Shown here in pieces: positions 40,608 through 50,200 of a DNA stretch of 64,000 bases. The notes beneath the pieces are model-generated. The model worked only from the letters and a program-made list of their open reading frames with translations. It was not told the DNA's origin and searched no databases. This stretch comes from Iodobacter fluviatilis (GTDB lineage Bacteria > Pseudomonadota > Gammaproteobacteria > Burkholderiales > Chitinibacteraceae). The position numbers and the translations under genes are program-made. Positions within the stretch are counted from its first letter, which is position 1, and the number at the start of each line of letters is the position of its first letter. The stretch lies in assembly GCF_004194535.1 (NCBI RefSeq), contig NZ_CP025781.1, forward strand, positions 2,976,001 to 3,040,000, given 5' to 3'.

Positions 40608-40805
40608 ATGTCTGAAAATAAAGGTTTTAAATTTAAATTGTCGGATAAGGTCCGTCTGAAACTGAGCGGTGAGACTGGCGAAGTGATTGGGCAAGCTGCA
40701 TACCTGACTGATGCAAATGGCTATTTTGTTCGTTATAAAGATGCCACTGGTAAGCAGGTTGAACAGTGGTGGGGAGAAAGTGCAATTGAGTTAGATGCGG
40801 CTTAG
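40608..40805 (+). CDS. Small late protein with SH3-like look
   Basis: 65 aa. KLSDKVRLKLSGETGEVIGQ and YFVRYKDATGKQVEQWWGES form a run of short beta strands like SH3/KOW-type proteins. A weak AAAGG ribosome-binding site precedes the ATG. Small proteins of this kind occur in other phages near the head genes. Function unknown. Confidence 0.6.
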   Translation: MSENKGFKFKLSDKVRLKLSGETGEVIGQAAYLTDANGYFVRYKDATGKQVEQWWGESAIELDAA

Positions 40806-40853
40806 GCTATCTAACTAAGTAATTTATGTGCCGATTTTAGCAAGTCGGTATCC

Positions 40854-40993
40854 GTTAGCCAGCTCTGCATTTGCCGTATCTACGCGTTCGTCAACAAACC
40901 CGTCGTAGAGCTGGCTAACTGATGTTTTTGTACTTTTTCCCACGCCTCGAAGGAGGTGAGCTTTTCCTGACCCTGCTTCGGCAGGTTTTTTTT
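40854..40993 (+). ncRNA. Structured intergenic RNA candidate ending in a terminator
   Basis: A perfect 13-bp inverted repeat (40854-40866 with 40907-40919) encloses a 40-nt loop; a small CCGA/TCGG hairpin precedes it at about 40831-40848, and a CCTGC-TTCG-GCAGG terminator with eight T ends the region (40972-40993). It may be a small RNA or a structured leader; no promoter is obvious. Confidence 0.4.
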
Positions 40994-41015
40994 ATTGATA
41001 AAGAAGGGCTACATC

Positions 41016-41273
41016 ATGGCTGATCCAATACCTTCTGCTGACTTGGTGTATGAGCGAGAGGCGCTGGCCGCATTACGCAAAGCGTATTTGGATCATCTAA
41101 ATAGCGGCAATGCGGCGATCGAGGAATATGCACATAACAACCGCCGGGCGAAGTATCGGGCGGGCTTGCTTGAAGATATCCGCAAGCATGAGCTGAGAGT
41201 GCGTCAGCTAGAGCTGGCTGAAGGGCTGCAACAGCCGGTTAAGAATCATTCACAAATTAAGGTGAGGTTCTGA
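41016..41273 (+). CDS. Head-tail joining protein gpW-like
   Basis: 85 aa from the ATG at 41016 with AAGGG 7 nt upstream. The sequence EREALAALRKAYLDHLNSGN and LLEDIRKHELRVRQLELAEG is the helical hairpin of gpW, which joins head and tail. It sits next to the portal gene as in lambda and overlaps it by one base of ATG. Confidence 0.75.
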   Translation: MADPIPSADLVYEREALAALRKAYLDHLNSGNAAIEEYAHNNRRAKYRAGLLEDIRKHELRVRQLELAEGLQQPVKNHSQIKVRF

Positions 41274-42784
41274 TGACTAAGCCTTGGTATGACGCGGAGC
41301 GGGTTAATCAATCTGGGTCCGTAGTACTTAAAAAGTGGATGGCAGAGCGGGAGCGGCAAAGAAATGCACCCGTAGTGCAAAAACGATTTTTTAGCGCAGC
41401 ACAATCCGGCAGGTTGACAGAATCATGGTCTACCACGCCCACCACCATTAATCAGGATTTAAAGCGTGGCTTAAAGGCGCTACGGGCCAGATCGCGTGAT
41501 CTGGCCCGCAATAATGATTACGCCCGTAATTTTGTGCGGATGGCGGTGCGCAATATCGTTGGCCCCGAAGGCTTTGGCTTGCAAGTGCAGGCAGCTAAGC
41601 CAAACGGCATCATCGATGAAACGGATAGCAGCTACATCGAATCGGTATTTGCACAGTGGGGCAAGCGTGGCCAGTGCGAGGTAACGGGCCAGCATTCTTT
41701 TTTAACGATGCAAAGGCTGTTACTTGAAACCTTAGCCAAAGACGGCGAAACGCTGGTGCGGCGTATTAAGGGCAAGGGCTTGTTTGGCTATCAGGTGCAG
41801 CTGATCGATGTCAGCTTGCTGGATGAAGCATTAAACAGTGAAGCCGCTGGCCAAAACCGCATTGTGATGGGCGTAGAGATTGATGAATGGGCTAAGCCGG
41901 TGGCCTATCACATTAAGCAAGATACGCGCGTTACTGGGCAGCACTTGCGTATTCCGGCGGATCAAATCTGGCATTTATTTCTGCCTTTAGAGATCGGCCA
42001 AGCGCGAGGTGTGCCGTGGATGACTACCGGCATGCTGCGCTTAAATATGTTGGCTGGCTATGAAGAGGCTGCAGTCACTGCGGCAAGGGTGGGTGCCGCA
42101 AAAATGGGCTTCTTTACCCAAGAAGAGACCAGCAGCGGTGGCCCTGCGATGGGTGAATACGACAATGCCGCAGATAGAATGATTACCGATGCTGAGCCGG
42201 GCACATTCGAGACCTTGCCTCCGGGGGTAGATTTTAAATCGTTTAACCCCGATTACCCGCACGCGCTCTATGGCGAATTCACCAAAGCCTGCTTACGCGG
42301 CATGGCTGCAGGGATGGGGGTTTCTTATAACGGGCTATCCAATGATCTGGAAAACGTTAATTACTCCTCTATCCGAGCTGGCTTGCTTGATGAGCGAGAT
42401 GAATGGCTTTCTTTGCAAAGTTGGTTTGCGGATGTCTTTCTCGCCCCCTTATACGAAGAGTGGTTGTCGCTGGCCATCCTTTCCGGCCAGCTTGTCTTGC
42501 CGATGGCCAAGCTGGCGAAGTTTCAGGCGCACCGCTGGCAAGGTCGGCGCTGGCAATGGGTTGATCCGCTTAGAGATGCCAAGGCCGACATTATGTTGCT
42601 GGATGCAGGTTTGGCGACGAGATCAGATCTACTCGCAGCGCGCGGTGTAGACCCGGTGAGCTTTGTTCAGCGCTTGCAAGCTGATCTGGATAAGTGGCAG
42701 CCCATTATGGAAAAAATCATTCAACAAAAAGTGCCCGCTGATGCGGGCATTGCATCATCTGGAGGGGCCGATGCCTCAGCCTAA
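41273..42784 (+). CDS. Portal protein (lambda gpB family)
   Basis: 503 aa, the usual length. Motifs: LRARSRDLARNNDYARNFVR near the N-terminus, IWHLFLPLEIGQARGVPWMT, GMGVSYNGLSNDLENVNYSS and RRWQWVDPLRDAKADIMLLD, all of the lambda/phage_portal_2 family. Forms the DNA entry ring of the head. Its last 14 bp overlap the next gene. Confidence 0.93.
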   Translation: MTKPWYDAERVNQSGSVVLKKWMAERERQRNAPVVQKRFFSAAQSGRLTESWSTTPTTINQDLKRGLKALRARSRDLARNNDYARNFVRMAVRNIVGPEGFGLQVQAAKPNGIIDETDSSYIESVFAQWGKRGQCEVTGQHSFLTMQRLLLETLAKDGETLVRRIKGKGLFGYQVQLIDVSLLDEALNSEAAGQNRIVMGVEIDEWAKPVAYHIKQDTRVTGQHLRIPADQIWHLFLPLEIGQARGVPWMTTGMLRLNMLAGYEEAAVTAARVGAAKMGFFTQEETSSGGPAMGEYDNAADRMITDAEPGTFETLPPGVDFKSFNPDYPHALYGEFTKACLRGMAAGMGVSYNGLSNDLENVNYSSIRAGLLDERDEWLSLQSWFADVFLAPLYEEWLSLAILSGQLVLPMAKLAKFQAHRWQGRRWQWVDPLRDAKADIMLLDAGLATRSDLLAARGVDPVSFVQRLQADLDKWQPIMEKIIQQKVPADAGIASSGGADASA

Positions 42785-44657
42785 CAAGCCCAATATTGCG
42801 CACCGCGCGTTTAGCGTGGTGCGTGATGGAATCGATGAAGAAAACCGCCGTGTCACGCTGGCTTTTTCTAGTGAAGAGCCTTATGAGCGCTGGTGGGGCG
42901 TAGAAATCCTTAGCCACAAAACAGAGGCCGTGCGCTTAGGGCGGCTGAATAATGCCGCGCCACTGCTGATGGATCACAACAGCCGTGATCAGATCGGCGT
43001 GGTGGAATCGGTGACGATTGAAAACGGTGTTGGCCGCGCTGTTGTGCGTTTTGGCCAATCGCCGCGCGCTACCGAAATCTGGCAAGACGTGCTGGATGGT
43101 ATCCGTAGCAAGGTTTCAGTTGGTTATCAAATCAACGCTTATCAACTGGAATCCAAAACGAACGATGTAGAAACCTACCGCATCACGGATTGGGAGCCCT
43201 ATGAAATCTCCATTGTGTCTATCCCTGCGGATGACACCGTGGGTGTCGGTCGCAGTGCCGACGAATTTGCGCCTGAATCGCTTGTTATCGATCCAGTTGC
43301 AAGCCCTGCAGTAACCGAAACCCCCAAAACCAAATTGATGGAGCCTAAACCCATGACTGTTGTTGTCGATGAAAACGCCGTAATTACGGCAGAACGTAGC
43401 CGTGTTGCAGAAATTAACGCTATCGCGGGTCAGTTTGGCCAGCAAGCCCGTGCATTGCAAGCGATTGCCCAGGGTACGGCGGTAAATGAATTCCGCATTG
43501 CCGTGATGGATGATTTATCGAAAGATAAAAAATCTGGCGTGATCCGTGCCACTGAAAAAGACGCTGAAACCGGTTTAACAGATCAAGAAGCGGAATCGTT
43601 CAGTTTCCGTAAGTTGATTCTGGGTATTTCTGATCCTGCTTATGCGCGTGATGCGGCATTTGAATTAGATGCTTGCCGCGCAGCGGCAGGTAAGCGAGAC
43701 AGTATTGCAAAAGGCGCTGGGGTCACAGCGACGATCCCGCATGAAGTGATTATGCGTCAGCTGATGCGCCCAATTCTTAAGCGTGATCTGATGACAAATC
43801 CTGCTACGGCAGGTGGGCATACTGTGGCAACCAGTCTGGAAACCGGCTCTTTTATTGATCTATTGATTAATGAAATGGTGTTGGACCAGCTCAATATCAG
43901 CCGTTTAACGGGCTTAACTGGCAATGTTGCCATTCCTCGCCAAACAGGTGGCGTGTCGTGCTATTGGGTCGCTGAAAACGGGGCACCGGCAGAGTCCCAA
44001 GCCTCTTTTGATCAGATTGCTTTAATGCCTAAGACGATCGCGGCATTTACCGAAGTCAGCCGTTTATTGCTCAAGCAGTCTAGCCTTGATGTAGAAGCGT
44101 TTATTCAGATGGATTTACAGCGAAATATGGCGCTGGGTTTGGATATGGCGGGTGTAAGTGGCTCTGGCACTGCTGGCCAGCCACGCGGTATTTTGAATAC
44201 CGCTGGCATTGGATCGGTAGCGGGTGGGGTGAACGGTGGTGCGCCGGTGTGGGATAGCGTTGTGGATCTTGAATCTGCTGTTGCAAACGTGAATGCCTCT
44301 GCTGGAATGATGAAGTACCTGACTAATACCAAGGTGCGCGGCAAGCTGAAAAAATCTCAGCAATTCTCAGGCACGAACGGTAATTCAATCTGGGACATTA
44401 TTGCCGGTGATGTGGCAATCAGTAATCAGATTCCGTCCAATCTGACTAAGGGCCTGTCCGCCGGTATTTGTTCTGCCTTGATTTACGGCAATTGGGCTGA
44501 TTTGCTGATGGGCCTGTGGGGTGGTCTGGATATTTTGGTTGACCCGTACAGCAACAGCACAACCGGTGCATTGCGCGTGACGTGTTTCCAGTCTGCTGAC
44601 TTCACAGTTCGCCATCCTGAATCATTTGCCGTAATGGCGGATGCCCTAACAAGTTAA
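42771..44657 (+). CDS. Fused prohead protease-major capsid protein (HK97 type)
   Basis: 628 aa from the ATG at 42771 with GGAGG directly upstream; an earlier ATG at 42663 lies in the portal gene and is rejected. Residues 1-190: HK97-type prohead protease (LLMDHNSRDQIGVVESVTIE, VSVGYQINAYQLESKT). Then a delta-like helical spacer (SRVAEINAIAGQFGQQARAL) and, from about residue 330, a HK97-fold capsid domain (MVLDQLNISRLTGLTG, PKTIAAFTEVSRLLLKQSS, AGQPRGILN). Both functions are in one chain without internal stop. It has no separate capsid start with a strong RBS. Confidence 0.9.
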   Translation: MPQPNKPNIAHRAFSVVRDGIDEENRRVTLAFSSEEPYERWWGVEILSHKTEAVRLGRLNNAAPLLMDHNSRDQIGVVESVTIENGVGRAVVRFGQSPRATEIWQDVLDGIRSKVSVGYQINAYQLESKTNDVETYRITDWEPYEISIVSIPADDTVGVGRSADEFAPESLVIDPVASPAVTETPKTKLMEPKPMTVVVDENAVITAERSRVAEINAIAGQFGQQARALQAIAQGTAVNEFRIAVMDDLSKDKKSGVIRATEKDAETGLTDQEAESFSFRKLILGISDPAYARDAAFELDACRAAAGKRDSIAKGAGVTATIPHEVIMRQLMRPILKRDLMTNPATAGGHTVATSLETGSFIDLLINEMVLDQLNISRLTGLTGNVAIPRQTGGVSCYWVAENGAPAESQASFDQIALMPKTIAAFTEVSRLLLKQSSLDVEAFIQMDLQRNMALGLDMAGVSGSGTAGQPRGILNTAGIGSVAGGVNGGAPVWDSVVDLESAVANVNASAGMMKYLTNTKVRGKLKKSQQFSGTNGNSIWDIIAGDVAISNQIPSNLTKGLSAGICSALIYGNWADLLMGLWGGLDILVDPYSNSTTGALRVTCFQSADFTVRHPESFAVMADALTS

Positions 44658-44696
44658 GTAACGGCCCCGCTTTATCGCGGGGGAAAGGATAAAACC

Positions 44697-44903
44697 ATGG
44701 CTAAAAAAGTACAAATTGTTGAGCCCTGCCTGATTGACGGCCAGCATCATGAAGCAGGTGAGGTGCTGGAGCTGGATGATGCAGTGGCTAGGCTCTTAAC
44801 CGCATGCGCACGGGTACGTGAGTTTGTGGAAGATGAAGAGCGCTCTGAGGCAGAGCCCGAAGCTAGTAAGCCGATTACGCTTAAAGTGAGGAGCCAAGAG
44901 TGA
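44697..44903 (+). CDS. Small head-region protein
   Basis: 68 aa. MAKKVQIVEPCLIDGQHHEA and DAVARLLTACARVREFVED are typical of the small phage proteins found right after the capsid gene. Ribosome-binding site AAAGGAT. Overlaps the next gene by 4 bp. Function unknown, probably in head completion. Confidence 0.6.
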   Translation: MAKKVQIVEPCLIDGQHHEAGEVLELDDAVARLLTACARVREFVEDEERSEAEPEASKPITLKVRSQE

Positions 44904-45172
44904 AAGAGCCGCTCGGTGTGTTTTTCGCAGACTTTGGCGAAATACTGACCTTTGGCCCTTTGAATAAGCGGGTGTTGTTTGAGAGCGAGCCAGCACAGGG
45001 CGTCGAGGGCTTTATGTTGTCGAACAGCTCAGCGATCACTTACAAACAGCTCGATTTCCCTGGTATGAAAAACGGTTCAGAGGTTCAGTTTCGCGCGAAA
45101 TCTTGGCGAATTGAAAACGCTGGGCCAGATGGGGACGGCGCGCTCTGGCGTGCGGATCTGGTGGCGGTATGA
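44900..45172 (+). CDS. Head-tail joining protein gpFII-like
   Basis: 90 aa from a GTG at 44900. It lies between the capsid and the gpU-like gene, the position of lambda FII. FFADFGEILTFGPLNKRVLF and ENAGPDGDGALWRADL fit the beta-sandwich of this family. Overlaps its neighbour at 45169 by 4 bp. Confidence 0.65.
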   Translation: MKEPLGVFFADFGEILTFGPLNKRVLFESEPAQGVEGFMLSNSSAITYKQLDFPGMKNGSEVQFRAKSWRIENAGPDGDGALWRADLVAV

Positions 45173-45588
45173 AAACCGTAGCTCTACAAATCCGTGATCT
45201 CATCATGGAGCGTTTGCGTGCTGTATTGCCTCTCGATGTTGCTCTGGAATACGACCCCTTGCACGCTTTACCTGATGATGTGAGCAGGGCGGTTGTTGTA
45301 CGTTTGGGCAGTGGCCTGCCAACAGGTGGGCCAACGGGGCTGCGTAATTGGTCCCGTTTAATCACTATTTATTTAATGTGCCGCCGGCAAGTTGATTCTG
45401 ATGCTGTTTTAGAAGAACTTGATGCGCTGATAGATAGTGCGTTACCGCAATCTGGCCTGCCTTTAATCATTGAGCTTGAGCGCATCGAGGATGAATTCAA
45501 GCGGGAAGAATTCGGCGAAGTCATTGCCGCCAAATTGGTGCCCTACAACATTAAGTATCGCACCAGTGAAACCAGCTTAACCGGATAA
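45169..45588 (+). CDS. Tail terminator gpU-like
   Basis: 139 aa. Motifs ALQIRDLIMERLRAVLPLDV, RLITIYLMCRRQVDSDAV and RIEDEFKREEFGEVIAAKL are those of gpU/minor tail terminator proteins, which cap the tail tube. No gpZ-like gene lies between FII and U, where lambda has one. Confidence 0.75.
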   Translation: MKTVALQIRDLIMERLRAVLPLDVALEYDPLHALPDDVSRAVVVRLGSGLPTGGPTGLRNWSRLITIYLMCRRQVDSDAVLEELDALIDSALPQSGLPLIIELERIEDEFKREEFGEVIAAKLVPYNIKYRTSETSLTG

Positions 45589-45591
45589 ATC

Positions 45592-45750
45592 ATGGATCTC
45601 CCACAAACCGGCGGGTCTTACACCCGCCACCCCAAAACTGGGGAGCTAACACCCGTTACCCAGCCCGCCGATGCGGGTTTTTTTACGCCTATTGAAAGTG
45701 AGGTAGACCGTGGCACTGGAAAAGAAACGACTATTAGTCGCAAAGCTTGA
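45592..45750 (+). CDS. Small protein with PKTGG-type phage motif
   Basis: 52 aa, overlapping the gpV start by about 40 bp in another frame. MDLPQTGGSYTRHPKTGELT resembles the start of small phage proteins found before tail tube genes. It would be translated through the GC-rich hairpin at 45664. No clear ribosome-binding site, so its reality is uncertain. Confidence 0.4.
   Translation: MDLPQTGGSYTRHPKTGELTPVTQPADAGFFTPIESEVDRGTGKETTISRKA
45664..45684 (+). terminator. Terminator-like hairpin before gpV
   Basis: CCCGC-CGAT-GCGGG hairpin followed by seven T, inside the late operon. It would need antitermination to be passed. Confidence 0.75.
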
Positions 45751-46627
45751 GGGTACGTATGGCGTTGATGCCGTCCCTACGGGGGCGCAGGCCATTCAAT
45801 GTAGTGATCTGACGATTACTCCGCTGGAAAATGATTCTGTAGACCGTACGCTCGTTCGCCCATTTTTAGGGGGCATGGATAAGTTGGTTAGCGGTGCGCG
45901 TGTCAAGATTGAAGCATCTGCTGAATTAGCAGGCTCTGGCGTGGCGGGTACTGCGCCTAATGTTGATGTGCTGCTGCGTGCTTGCGGCATGGCGGCGGTG
46001 GCAACGGCGAGTGTTTCAGTTGCATACAATCCCATTTCCGCCGGTTTTGAATCCGCTACTTTGTATTTTAATCAAGATGGTCTGCTGCATAAGGCCACGG
46101 GTAGCCGGGGTACTTGGTCGCTAGAAATGACGGCTAAAGGCATTCCAAAACTGAAATTTACAATGACGGGCATTTATAACCCCGTTGTTGATGCTGCGCA
46201 GCTAGCGCCTACGTTCTCTGCAGTGCAGATTCCCGTCTTGGTTGGGCCTGCAACTACGATCGCGCTGCATGGTTTTAGCGGGCGAGTGCAGTCACTCAAT
46301 ATTAATCTGGGTGCCAATATCGCTTACCGCGAGCTAGTGAATTACAAGGGCGTTGAGCTAACAGATCGTGATGTTGAGGGTGATATCACCCTAGAAATGC
46401 CGACCATTGCCGCTAAAAACTGGTTCGATGCTGCGTTAACCGTGGGTACTGGAGCGCTGGCCGTGGTTCATGGCGCAACGGCGGGCAACATCGTACAAAT
46501 CGACGCACCGCGTGGCTCGGTCAATAGCCCTGCATATGAATACGCTGATGGCATCACGATGCTCAAAATGGGCATAGCGCTGACGCCGTTGGCGGGTAAC
46601 GACGAAATTAAACTCACATTCAGATAA
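45710..46627 (+). CDS. Major tail tube protein gpV-like
   Basis: 305 aa from a GTG at 45710 with GAGG upstream. Typical tail tube sequence: LVAKLEGTYGVDAVPTGAQA, VDRTLVRPFLGGMDKLVSGA, KLKFTMTGIYNPV, AIQYRELVNYKGVEL-like part, and a C-terminal IALTPLAGNDEIKLTF. The family polymerises into the non-contractile tail tube. Confidence 0.85.
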   Translation: MALEKKRLLVAKLEGTYGVDAVPTGAQAIQCSDLTITPLENDSVDRTLVRPFLGGMDKLVSGARVKIEASAELAGSGVAGTAPNVDVLLRACGMAAVATASVSVAYNPISAGFESATLYFNQDGLLHKATGSRGTWSLEMTAKGIPKLKFTMTGIYNPVVDAAQLAPTFSAVQIPVLVGPATTIALHGFSGRVQSLNINLGANIAYRELVNYKGVELTDRDVEGDITLEMPTIAAKNWFDAALTVGTGALAVVHGATAGNIVQIDAPRGSVNSPAYEYADGITMLKMGIALTPLAGNDEIKLTFR

Positions 46628-46638
46628 GGCTTTAACCC

Positions 46639-46968
46639 ATGTTTAAAATTGCTGATTTACAAAAATTCTGGCACGAAATTAAATTCACAACTCGTGTAGA
46701 GAAAGATGAAGAGCGCGAATTCAAGTTGGATTTACGCTTTAAGCGTGTAAGCGCTGATGATTTCACTCGTATTTTTGGCGGTCAAACCACGATGATCGAT
46801 GCGCTGGAAGAAGTGGTTGATGATTGGTCTGGCCCTACTGATGCCGATGACAAGCCCTTGCCTTGCACCACGGCGAATCGCCTGGCTTTGTTTTCTGTGG
46901 CGGGCATGGCAACTACTGCGCTGCAGCAATACCACAAGGCCCTAAATGAGCTGAAACTAAAAAACTAA
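46639..46968 (+). CDS. Tail assembly chaperone gpG-like
   Basis: 109 aa. Small acidic helical protein (VEKDEEREFKLDLRFKRVSA, MIDALEEVVDDWSGPTDADD) that precedes the tape measure. The stop is decoded directly after the slippery heptamer A AAA AAC at 46959-46965. In lambda, G binds the tape measure and helps tail assembly. Confidence 0.85.
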   Translation: MFKIADLQKFWHEIKFTTRVEKDEEREFKLDLRFKRVSADDFTRIFGGQTTMIDALEEVVDDWSGPTDADDKPLPCTTANRLALFSVAGMATTALQQYHKALNELKLKN

Positions 46969-47297
46969 GTGACGCCGCGCTGCGCTGGATGTGCGGCGTC
47001 GAATCGAACCCAAAGGCGCTGCATGATGATTTTGTTGCCTTTGGACTCGCTCCCCCAGAAGAGCCAGTTCAGCCTGATTTTGTCATCTGGCCAGAGCATA
47101 AAACGGCTTACGAAGTTTTTAAAATCTGCGAGACCCAGTGGAATTTTCACCCCGTAGAGGGGGTATGGGTGGGTTTGAATTATCAAGTTGTTTTCGCCGT
47201 GCTTGCCCAGCAAGCCATTCCCTCTAAAGAGCATGCCGCCATTCTCGATCTGATCCGAGTGATGGAGCGTGCCATTTTGACGCGTAAGGATAAGTAA
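46639..47297 (+). CDS. Frameshift product gpGT-like
   Basis: Ribosomes slipping back one base at 46959-46965 continue as LSDAALRWMCGVESNPKALH into the frame ending at 47297, which adds about 110 residues (T domain). The T part reads DFVAFGLAPPEEPVQPDFVI and VFAVLAQQAIPSKEHAAI. A separate start at 46989 is possible but has no ribosome-binding site. As in lambda, the GT form should bind tail tube and tape measure. Confidence 0.85.
46959..47000 (+). promoter_or_regulatory. Programmed -1 frameshift signal
   Basis: Heptamer A AAA AAC (46959-46965), stop TAA, 5-nt spacer, then an 8-bp perfect stem GACGCCGC (46971-46978) with GCGGCGTC (46993-47000). A textbook arrangement for -1 frameshifting in tail chaperone genes. 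Confidence 0.9.
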
Positions 47298-50200
47298 TGG
47301 CCGCTGGTGAAATTGGAATCAGAATTACTGCCGACGGCCGCGTGCTTATTGCGGAGGCAGGTAGAGCCACTCGGGCTATTAGCGCCGTTGGCAATCAGGC
47401 AAAAAATACCAGCACAGATATGGTGCGGCTGGCTAACCATACGCAAACCCTCAGTAATAATCTGGCTGCAGTAAAGCGGCTCGGGGCTGGCGCGCTGGCG
47501 CTGACGGGGATTTCGCTCAGTGTGTCCGAGTTGGTTTCGCTCAATGATGAGCTGACAAATTTAGATAGCCGTATGAAGCTGGTGACCTACGGTGCGGCCA
47601 ATCTGGCTGCAGTGCAGGAAAAGCTTTATTTAGGCTCGCAAAAAGCACAAACGGGTTATCAGGCAACAGCGGGCCTGTTTGTGGATATGACGCGTGCTAC
47701 GGCCAATTTGGGCTATCAGCAAAGTATTGTGCTGGCGTTTACCGATAAGGTGAGTAAGGGGCTGGTTGTATCGGGCTCTGCTGCTGAATCAAGCAAGGCC
47801 GCTTTAATTCAGTTTGCTCAGGCGATGAATTCAGGGGTATTGCGTGGCGAAGAATTTAACTCATTAAATGAGCAGACGCCCTTTCTGCTGGATGCCCTGG
47901 CAGTGGGTCTGGGTAAGCCGCGTGGCGAGCTTAAAAAGTTGGCTGATGATGGGCAACTCACCGCTGATGTGGTTTTTCCTGCGATGCTGCGGGGTTTGTC
48001 GGGTGTTGATGCTCAGTTTGCACAAATCACCCCTACTATTGCGCGAGCTAGTGCAGCCCTGAGTGATCATGGCGCGGTGGCCATGCATGAGTTTGATAAA
48101 GCCGCTGGTATCTCGCGCAATATTGCTGCGGGTATTACCTTTGTTAATCAGCACTTAGATAGCATGCTGACGGTGATGGGTTTTGTGGGGCAAAGCGCCA
48201 CTTTGCTTGCTGGGGTGTACTCAGTAAAAATGGTGGGCGGTTTTGCTGCCAGCACTAAAGCTGCAATTGTTGATATTTCTGCAAAGAAAGCGGTATTAGC
48301 TGCAGAGGCAGAATTAGCCGCTGGTGCTGTGGTTCGTGCAGAGCGTATGCAGTTGCTCGCTGTGCAGGATATGAGCAGGGCACGGGCGGCAGTACTGGCT
48401 GCTGAGCAGCAGGTTGCGGCCGGTGTTGCTGTTTTGGCCGCAGATCGTGAGCGCTATGCTTCAACGGCTGTATTAATTCGTAGTGAATTGCAGTTAGAGC
48501 AGACGCGCTTACTGGCGCAGATCTCAGATATTGGCCGTGCTCAGCGTACTCAGGCTATGGCGGTGCTGTCGATGGAATTGGCGGCTGCAAATGCTGCGCT
48601 GATTCGGACAGAAACGGCGTTGGCGGCTGCAGAGTTGGAGTCTGCGGGTGGTGCAAATGCATCTTCTGCAGCGCAAGCTCGGTTGAATGTGTTGCGTGAA
48701 GCAAGCGTAGCCGCAACCGGCTCTGCAGCTGCTGCGACACAGGCGCTCAATATTGCTCAGGTTGGTTCTGCCGCTGCAGGTACTGCGGCGGCAGGGGCTT
48801 CTGGCATGTTTGGTACTGCGTTGGCGGCGTTGGGTGGGCCGATTGGCATTGCCGTGATCGGCCTTGGGCTGCTTGCATGGAATTGGGACGATATTAAGCG
48901 GGCAGCGAACGAGGCTGCAGATGCTTCTTGTAAGGCTGCTCGTGATGTTAGCGACGCCTTAAAGGCTTCTGATGTTGCGAAAGCAAATGATGCTTTGGCC
49001 GTATTAAAAAGTGAGCGTGCAAAATCTGCGGCCAGTGAAACCTCATTACGAAGCGTGCCAACGGCTGAGATGCCTGACTATGCCAAAGCGGAGCTAAAAG
49101 CGGCTATTGATGCTGAGGCGGAGCGTGGGGAGCGAATCCGAGGCGAAATTCAGTCTGGAGAAAGAGCGCTTGAGGCGTTTAAAAGCAAGCGCAGAGAAGC
49201 TTTGCTGGTTGGCTCAGAAAGAATTTACGATGGCAAAGATGCCATGTATGCAAAAGCCGGTTATGGAAACTATAAGGATTCGCCTGTTGGCTTGGGCAAG
49301 GCGCTTTCTACCAAAGCATATCTTGATTCGCACCTGACAAATGCCCAGCAACGTACTACAGCGCTGGCAGAAGAGAATAAGGAGTATCAGCGTCAGCTTG
49401 CCATTGCAGGCGGTAGTGAAGAGCTGTTAAAGCAAATTAACGCCGCGCATAAAACAGGCGTGTCTGACATTGAAGACAAGTACAAGGACAAATCTAAAAA
49501 GTCAGATCCGCTTGAAAGTAATTATCTACAGCAAAAGCTGACGTTATCCAAGGCCATTGCTGCAGCAAATACCCAAATTGCTGACAGCACGGCTGGTGTT
49601 AGCTCTGCAGATGGGAAACATGTTGCTGCCCTGGCTGAGTGGCTGAAATACGATAAAGAAGGTGCCGCGCTAGGCAAAGATCGGGTTTCTGTTTTGCAGA
49701 CGTTAGCTAAAGAGGCGGACAAGCAGGCTGTATCTGCTAAGCAAACCGCTGAGTATTACGACTATATGCGCAGCAGTGCGGCGGATATTGCAAAAACTCA
49801 GCGTGATACTGCCAGTTTCAAGAAAATTGGCGTGGTTAGCCCGTATCAGAATAGGCAGGCTTTGGAGGATGAGTTTGTTCCCGGCGGCAAGTTTGCTGGG
49901 GAGATTGATCGCCCGCGTAAGAAAAGCTTGCAAGATCAAGCTACAGCCAAAGATCTGGCGGCAATGCAGCAGAGTAATGTTCTGTATGGTCGTGAAAATA
50001 TTCAAAGTCTGCAACAAATGCAGTTCTCAAACGATCTGCTTAACCGCTCTGTAGTAGAGCAAGAAAAGCTCAACCTCTTACATCAAGCCGCTGTGGATTT
50101 TAAAAAGCGCTCGGTAGGTTTAACGGGTGAAGAGCTAGCCGAAGCCGAACGGCTGCGCGATGTGTATCAGCAGGGCGTTGTGCAATCGCTGGCAGATAAA

